A DNA stretch of 9,457 nt from Planctomycetaceae bacterium (GTDB lineage: Bacteria > Planctomycetota > Planctomycetia > Pirellulales > Thermoguttaceae), in contig JAITBS010000069.1 in NCBI GenBank assembly GCA_031283515.1, forward strand, positions 1 through 9,457. Direction: 5' to 3'. Made by a program: the position numbers and the translations under genes. The notes beneath the pieces are model-generated. The model worked only from the letters and a program-made list of their open reading frames with translations. It had not been told where the DNA came from and searched no databases. Shown piece by piece: positions 6,751-9,457 of the stretch. Position 1 is the stretch's first letter, and each line of letters opens with the position of its first letter.

Positions 6751-7854
6751 ATGTTTTCTGCACTTATTGTTATATTTTTTGTTGCATTTTTTTTAAGCTT
6801 ATTGATCTGTCGGCAAGTTCGATATTTTGCTCCTTACTGGGGTTTGGTTGACCAACCCGGAGAACGGAAAATTCATACAAAACCAATTCCTACCGGCGGC
6901 GGTTTAGGAATCGGAATGAGTGTTTTGATAACATTTGCTTTCTGCCAAATTTGCATCATTCTTCTGATGAATTTTGAAACGTTACGGTTATTATTTCCGG
7001 CAACGATTATAGTTCATTTTGATGGTCTTATTTATCGAAGCGGTCAACTCTGGATATTGCTTGGACTTAGCTTTATCTTACTTATGCTTGGTACATTGGA
7101 TGACCGTTTCAATTTAAATTGGAAGTTCCGATTGGGTGTTCATTTTCTTGTTGCCGTTATTGCTGTTTATCATGGTTGGCGGCTGACCATTTTTATTGAT
7201 GCGCCTATTTTCACCAATATTCTAAGTGTTCTCTGGATTGTCGGACTTATTAATTCGTTCAATATGCTCGACAATATGAACGGACTTTCGGGGGGTGTTG
7301 CGGTGATTTGCGGTTTGTTTCTTGCGGTTGTCATGTTTATCGTACCCAATCCGTTGTCGCAACAGCCACAATTTTTTGTTGCAGGATTTTTGTTTGTTCT
7401 GGTTGGAGCAATCGCCGGTTTTTTATTGTACAACAACCCGTTTCACGCTTCCATATTTATGGGAAACGGCGGTGCTTATTTTATCGGTTTTCTTTTGGCA
7501 ACATCCACATTAACCGCCACTTTTGCCGATTATAGCGGTGCTCTTCAAACGATTTATGTTCCATTACTGGTTTTCGCCATTCCCGTTTACGATACCACAA
7601 CTGTTCTTCTAATACGAATTAGTAACGGAAAAAGTCTGTTTATCGGCGACAAAAATCATTTTTCACATCGGCTTGTCGATCTCGGATTTTCAAGAACTCA
7701 ATCTGTTTTAACGGTTTATTTGACAACAACTATTTGTTGTCTTGGGTCATTATTATTGTATCAAGTCAATTTTCTCGGTGCTTCGCTGATTTTTTTACAA
7801 ACATTCCTTCTTTTGTTTCTTATTGGCATTATAGAGTATGTCGGAAGAAAATAA
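6751..7854 (+). CDS. Polyprenyl-phosphate sugar-1-phosphate transferase (WecA/TagO/MraY family)
   Basis: This 367-residue polytopic membrane enzyme should transfer a sugar-1-phosphate, typically GlcNAc-1-P, from a UDP-sugar to undecaprenyl phosphate. That is the first membrane step of a surface-polysaccharide or teichoic-acid-like pathway. Family motifs appear in order: DQPGERKIHTKPIPTGGG (34-51), LGTLDDRFNLNWKFR (113-127) with the Mg-binding pair D117-D118, NMLDNMNGLSGG (171-182), FMGNGGAYFIGF (236-247), PVYDTT (278-283) and DKNHFSHRL (300-308). The KIHTKPxPxxGG form and the HxxHR loop favour WecA/TagO over MraY. One conserved position is altered: the FMGD motif is FMGN (N239). The ATG at 6751 lies just before the first membrane helix and has no Shine-Dalgarno sequence. 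Length is normal and the frame intact. No other glycan genes are in the window. Confidence 0.92.
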   Translation: MFSALIVIFFVAFFLSLLICRQVRYFAPYWGLVDQPGERKIHTKPIPTGGGLGIGMSVLITFAFCQICIILLMNFETLRLLFPATIIVHFDGLIYRSGQLWILLGLSFILLMLGTLDDRFNLNWKFRLGVHFLVAVIAVYHGWRLTIFIDAPIFTNILSVLWIVGLINSFNMLDNMNGLSGGVAVICGLFLAVVMFIVPNPLSQQPQFFVAGFLFVLVGAIAGFLLYNNPFHASIFMGNGGAYFIGFLLATSTLTATFADYSGALQTIYVPLLVFAIPVYDTTTVLLIRISNGKSLFIGDKNHFSHRLVDLGFSRTQSVLTVYLTTTICCLGSLLLYQVNFLGASLIFLQTFLLLFLIGIIEYVGRK

Positions 7855-7916
7855 TCGTTCACAGCAATAAACAATCCCGATACAATATCTCATCGAAATT
7901 TCGTGCCGATTTTTGA

Positions 7917-8013
7917 TTACCGCAGATTAGGCAGTTTTTCTCCGATTTTCTCCGATTTTTAAATAGTCCGCAGATTACGCAGATTTTTAAAAAATTTGTA
8001 ATCTATCTGTGGA
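7917..8013. repeat. CCGCAGATT repeat block with partial inverted arm
   Basis: CCGCAGATT occurs at 7920-7928 and 7968-7976. The second copy continues into ACGCAGATTTTT. Between them TTTTCTCCGA is repeated in tandem (7936-7955). On the right, ATCTGTGGA (8005-8013) complements TCCGCAGAT with one mismatch and closes a hairpin across 7967-8013. A third copy of CCGCAGATT lies far downstream at 8882-8890. The block starts 62 bases behind the transferase gene, as the other intergenic repeats sit behind theirs. Confidence 0.75.
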
Positions 8014-8038
8014 TACTCATCCTACAATAAAATGCGTC

Positions 8039-8068
8039 TTGACGAGTTTTTTAATTTTGTTATATTAT
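8039..8068 (+). promoter_or_regulatory. Sigma70-type promoter for the small membrane-protein locus
   Basis: TTGACG at 8039-8044 is followed after 18 bases by TATTAT at 8063-8068, or after 16 bases by TATATT at 8061-8066. The -35 hexamer is identical to that of the thioesterase promoter. A start near 8075 would leave a leader of about 155 bases before the ATG at 8231. Confidence 0.45.
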
Positions 8069-8230
8069 AGAAATAGTTGTTTTGTAGGAGTTAATTTTTT
8101 GTAATATATCAGTACAATTGCTATTTTGAATATTGCAGGTTGTGTACAAATAAACTATTTAAAGGGAGCTTAAACCTATTTCCTAAAAACTTTGCCCTTG
8201 AAGAATAAAGACTATTAACAAACTGTTAAG

Positions 8231-8422
8231 ATGAAATACAATGTTTTTGGAAATTCCCTAAATATACAATTATTTATAGTTAATGGCATAACTATATTTC
8301 CCATCTTTCCAATTCAATCTAAAAATTTCGATAAAGTTATTTTACGTACAAAAAGAAAATGCCAATTTTTTATTTACCTTATTGTGATTTTTTTATGGCA
8401 ATTTGCGGCTGTATTGCTTTGA
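8231..8422 (+). CDS. Small hydrophobic frame, possible N-terminal part of a frameshifted membrane protein
   Basis: This is a 63-codon frame ending at a TGA (8420-8422) and overlapping the next frame. It begins with a moderately hydrophobic segment (about 10-28), then a basic stretch KVILRTKRK (35-43), then the start of a membrane helix FFIYLIVIFL (46-55). Just after residue 55 a -1 shift would carry the helix on into the following frame (MAICGCIALTLLL). I do not recognise a family. There is no Shine-Dalgarno sequence, but a promoter lies upstream at 8039-8068. It may equally be the 5' end of a broken gene, or not coding at all. Confidence 0.3.
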   Translation: MKYNVFGNSLNIQLFIVNGITIFPIFPIQSKNFDKVILRTKRKCQFFIYLIVIFLWQFAAVLL

Positions 8423-8700
8423 CTCTGTTACTTGCAAGAGATGTGTATTTTAAATCAGTTATTAAAATACAATGGTGGAAATACTTATCGTTTGCTGCGG
8501 TATTTGCAATTTTATCAAATTTTTTGTTTTCTTTGTCTTATATAGAATTGCTTAAACAGTTTAGCGGTATATACTGTATAGAAATGTTTATTCTTTTTTG
8601 GATGATACAACGTCAGCGTGCTAGTATGAAATCGTCTTGTCCACCAGTTGTCCACTCAACGAAGAATAAAGGTTCTGAAGCAGAAAACGGAAAGAATTGA
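8359..8700 (+). CDS. Small predicted membrane protein, family unknown
   Basis: This frame encodes 113 residues if the ATG at 8359 is used, or 101 from the ATG at 8395. Three hydrophobic segments are visible (about 4-26, 42-62 and 69-84), separated by basic loops (ARDVYFKSVIK; RQR at 85-87). A charged hydrophilic tail follows (about 90-113, ending in GSEAENGKN). Small multi-span proteins like this occur next to toxin modules as immunity proteins, and an RHS fragment lies 204 bases downstream, but nothing in the sequence proves that link. The frame may be the second half of a longer protein beginning at 8231, joined by a -1 shift at 8389-8395. I do not recognise the family. No ribosome-binding site is visible at either ATG. 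Confidence 0.4.
   Translation: MPIFYLPYCDFFMAICGCIALTLLLARDVYFKSVIKIQWWKYLSFAAVFAILSNFLFSLSYIELLKQFSGIYCIEMFILFWMIQRQRASMKSSCPPVVHSTKNKGSEAENGKN
8389..8395 (+). other. Candidate -1 slippery heptamer T TTT TTA
   Basis: In the frame that begins at 8231 the codons here read ATT TTT TTA, so T TTT TTA lies in exactly the phase required for -1 slippage. Slipping moves the ribosome onto ATG GCA ATT at 8395, the downstream frame. A weak five-pair hairpin (GCAAT 8398-8402 with ATTGC 8413-8417) follows after only two bases. This is weaker and closer than the usual stimulatory structure. Confidence 0.3.
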
Positions 8701-8904
8701 TAGAAAATTTTGATGAATGTGCTTGTCCACGAATTTTGAAATGACTTAAAAAGTTTCAGTACGATAATAGAATTGGGGATAATTTTTAGGAAATGCAACA
8801 AGAAATGAAGAATATTGCCGTTTCAATAATATTCAAAAAACGACAAAAATGTTCAAAATTTGTGCTTTGCGCATACAATGACCGCAGATTGATCATTGAT
8901 AATC
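8701..8904. other. AT-rich spacer before the RHS fragment
   Basis: No coding frame is supported. TTTTTAGGAAAT at 8783-8794 is the exact inverse complement of ATTTCCTAAAAA at 8178-8189, so the two flank the small membrane-protein locus. CCGCAGATT at 8882-8890 is the third copy of that 9-mer, ending 14 bases before the RHS start codon. A TGA in it (8890-8892) closes the RHS frame upstream. Confidence 0.5.
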
Positions 8905-9457
8905 ATGAAAAGTAAATTAGATTTATTTAGTACAAACGAAAGAACAAGTCCTCTTGTTCATCTTATTCATAGTTACGATTATGTTGGAAATCGTACAAAA
9001 CGTTATGATTCTGTTCAGACCGTTAATTCCGAATTGTACACTTATGATAATTTAGGACAAATTAAATCACTGAATCGTGGTATCTTAAACAATAACCATA
9101 CATCAGTAACAACCGTAAATCACAGCGAATCATGGAATTTCGACAAAACCGGTAACTGGTCGCAATACACAAAAAACAGTAACACCGAAAATCGTACACA
9201 TAACGCCGCCAACGAATTACAGGGTATTGCGACTCACGACGCAAATGGTAACATGGTTCTCATGCCCGGATTAAAGGGAAAATATAATTATGAAACCTTT
9301 TCTAATAATCTCATTGTACCGAATAATGTTCCTGCCAGTACTGTATGTCTCACGGTTACATCATCAACACTGTATATTAACTATGAAAAAGATACAATTA
9401 TTACAAGTGGAAAATGTTATCACCAATTGAGTTTTCGTATTGCAGGTGTAGCCTTTG
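8905..9457 (+). CDS. RHS/YD-repeat protein fragment, open at the window edge
   Basis: The frame runs from ATG 8905 to the end of the window without a stop (184 codons seen). After about 20 unrelated residues it shows RHS-type YD repeats: YDYVGNRTKRYD (24-35), YTYDNLGQIKSLNRG (45-59), WNFDKTGNW (77-85), the typical RTHNAANEL (97-105), HDANGNM (111-117) and YNYETFSNNLI (127-137). RHS proteins are large secreted or surface shells that enclose variable C-terminal toxins. Here the long N-terminal part is missing: a stop lies at 8890-8892 and no YD repeats occur upstream in any frame I checked. After residue 137 the YD pattern ends and a strand-rich sequence follows (STVCLTVTSSTLYINYE, CYHQLSFRIAGVAF) that I do not recognise. 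The likely reading is a displaced RHS tip or remnant. No signal peptide or ribosome-binding site is seen. Confidence 0.75.
   Translation, partial: MKSKLDLFSTNERTSPLVHLIHSYDYVGNRTKRYDSVQTVNSELYTYDNLGQIKSLNRGILNNNHTSVTTVNHSESWNFDKTGNWSQYTKNSNTENRTHNAANELQGIATHDANGNMVLMPGLKGKYNYETFSNNLIVPNNVPASTVCLTVTSSTLYINYEKDTIITSGKCYHQLSFRIAGVAF
8942..8959 (+). repeat. Perfect seven-pair hairpin inside the RHS fragment start
   Basis: GAACAAG (8942-8948) and CTTGTTC (8953-8959) are exact inverse complements around a TCCT loop. It lies in codons 13-19, just where the unrelated leader gives way to the first YD repeat. Confidence 0.7.

Larger units (their letters stand above)
7855..8230. other. Gene-free stretch with repeat block and promoter
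   Basis: No coding frame is supported. It holds a CCGCAGATT repeat block near 7917-8013, a promoter-like pair at 8039-8068, and a small palindromic element TTTAA-AGGGAGC-TTAAA at 8159-8175. The remainder is AT-rich without visible structure. Confidence 0.6.

Noticed and set aside
7308..7535. Alternative + strand frames inside the transferase gene
   Set aside because: They lie within a gene whose own frame carries all family motifs, and they encode nothing recognisable.
8613..8801. A 62-codon - strand frame near the small membrane-protein gene
   Set aside because: It has no motif, no start signal and mostly overlaps the tail of the + strand frame and AT-rich spacer.

Overview
The window is a stretch of AT-rich bacterial chromosome with every recognisable gene on the + strand. 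The gene set is an NSS-family transporter, a PDZ/S41 protease, a secreted beta-propeller, a tandem cupin, a WecA/MraY-like transferase and an RHS fragment. Intergenic gaps are long and filled with repeats, and start codons mostly lack a Shine-Dalgarno sequence. This would suit an AT-rich, probably gut- or sediment-associated planctomycete, but that assignment is an inference from gene style and no marker gene confirms it.

Left part (1-3522): a LeuT-like sodium-coupled amino-acid transporter (9-1610) is followed after only 18 bases by the 3' half of an NAD-kinase-like gene (about 1629-2000). Its GSTGW motif is intact but its N-terminal half is missing, so it looks like a gene remnant. A 16-bp tandem duplication and a run of eight 7-bp units then lead straight into a membrane-anchored S41 carboxyl-terminal processing protease (2125-3522).

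Middle part (3523-6482): a hotdog-fold PaaI-type thioesterase (3950-4360), a secreted beta-propeller protein (4685-5545) and a protein with two cupin domains (5616-6482). A good sigma70-type promoter followed immediately by a terminator-like hairpin lies in front of the thioesterase. The gaps carry large inverted repeats of two kinds, one built from CACAGAG units (3524-3742, and a decayed copy at 6508-6656) and one from CACGAAA units (4501-4618).

Right part (6483-9457): a polyprenyl-phosphate sugar-1-phosphate transferase (6751-7854) with an Asp-to-Asn change in a normally conserved motif is followed by a CCGCAGATT repeat block. Next comes a small membrane-protein locus whose two overlapping reading frames meet exactly at a T TTT TTA slippery heptamer. 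The window ends in an RHS/YD-repeat fragment (8905 to the edge) that starts abruptly and leaves the RHS pattern after about 137 residues.

The genes do not form one pathway. Gaps between them are wide, so most are probably separate transcription units. The most notable features are the NAD-kinase remnant, the possible -1 frameshift in the small membrane protein, the three families of intergenic inverted repeats, and the orphan-like RHS module. I saw no tRNA, rRNA, CRISPR array or transposase.
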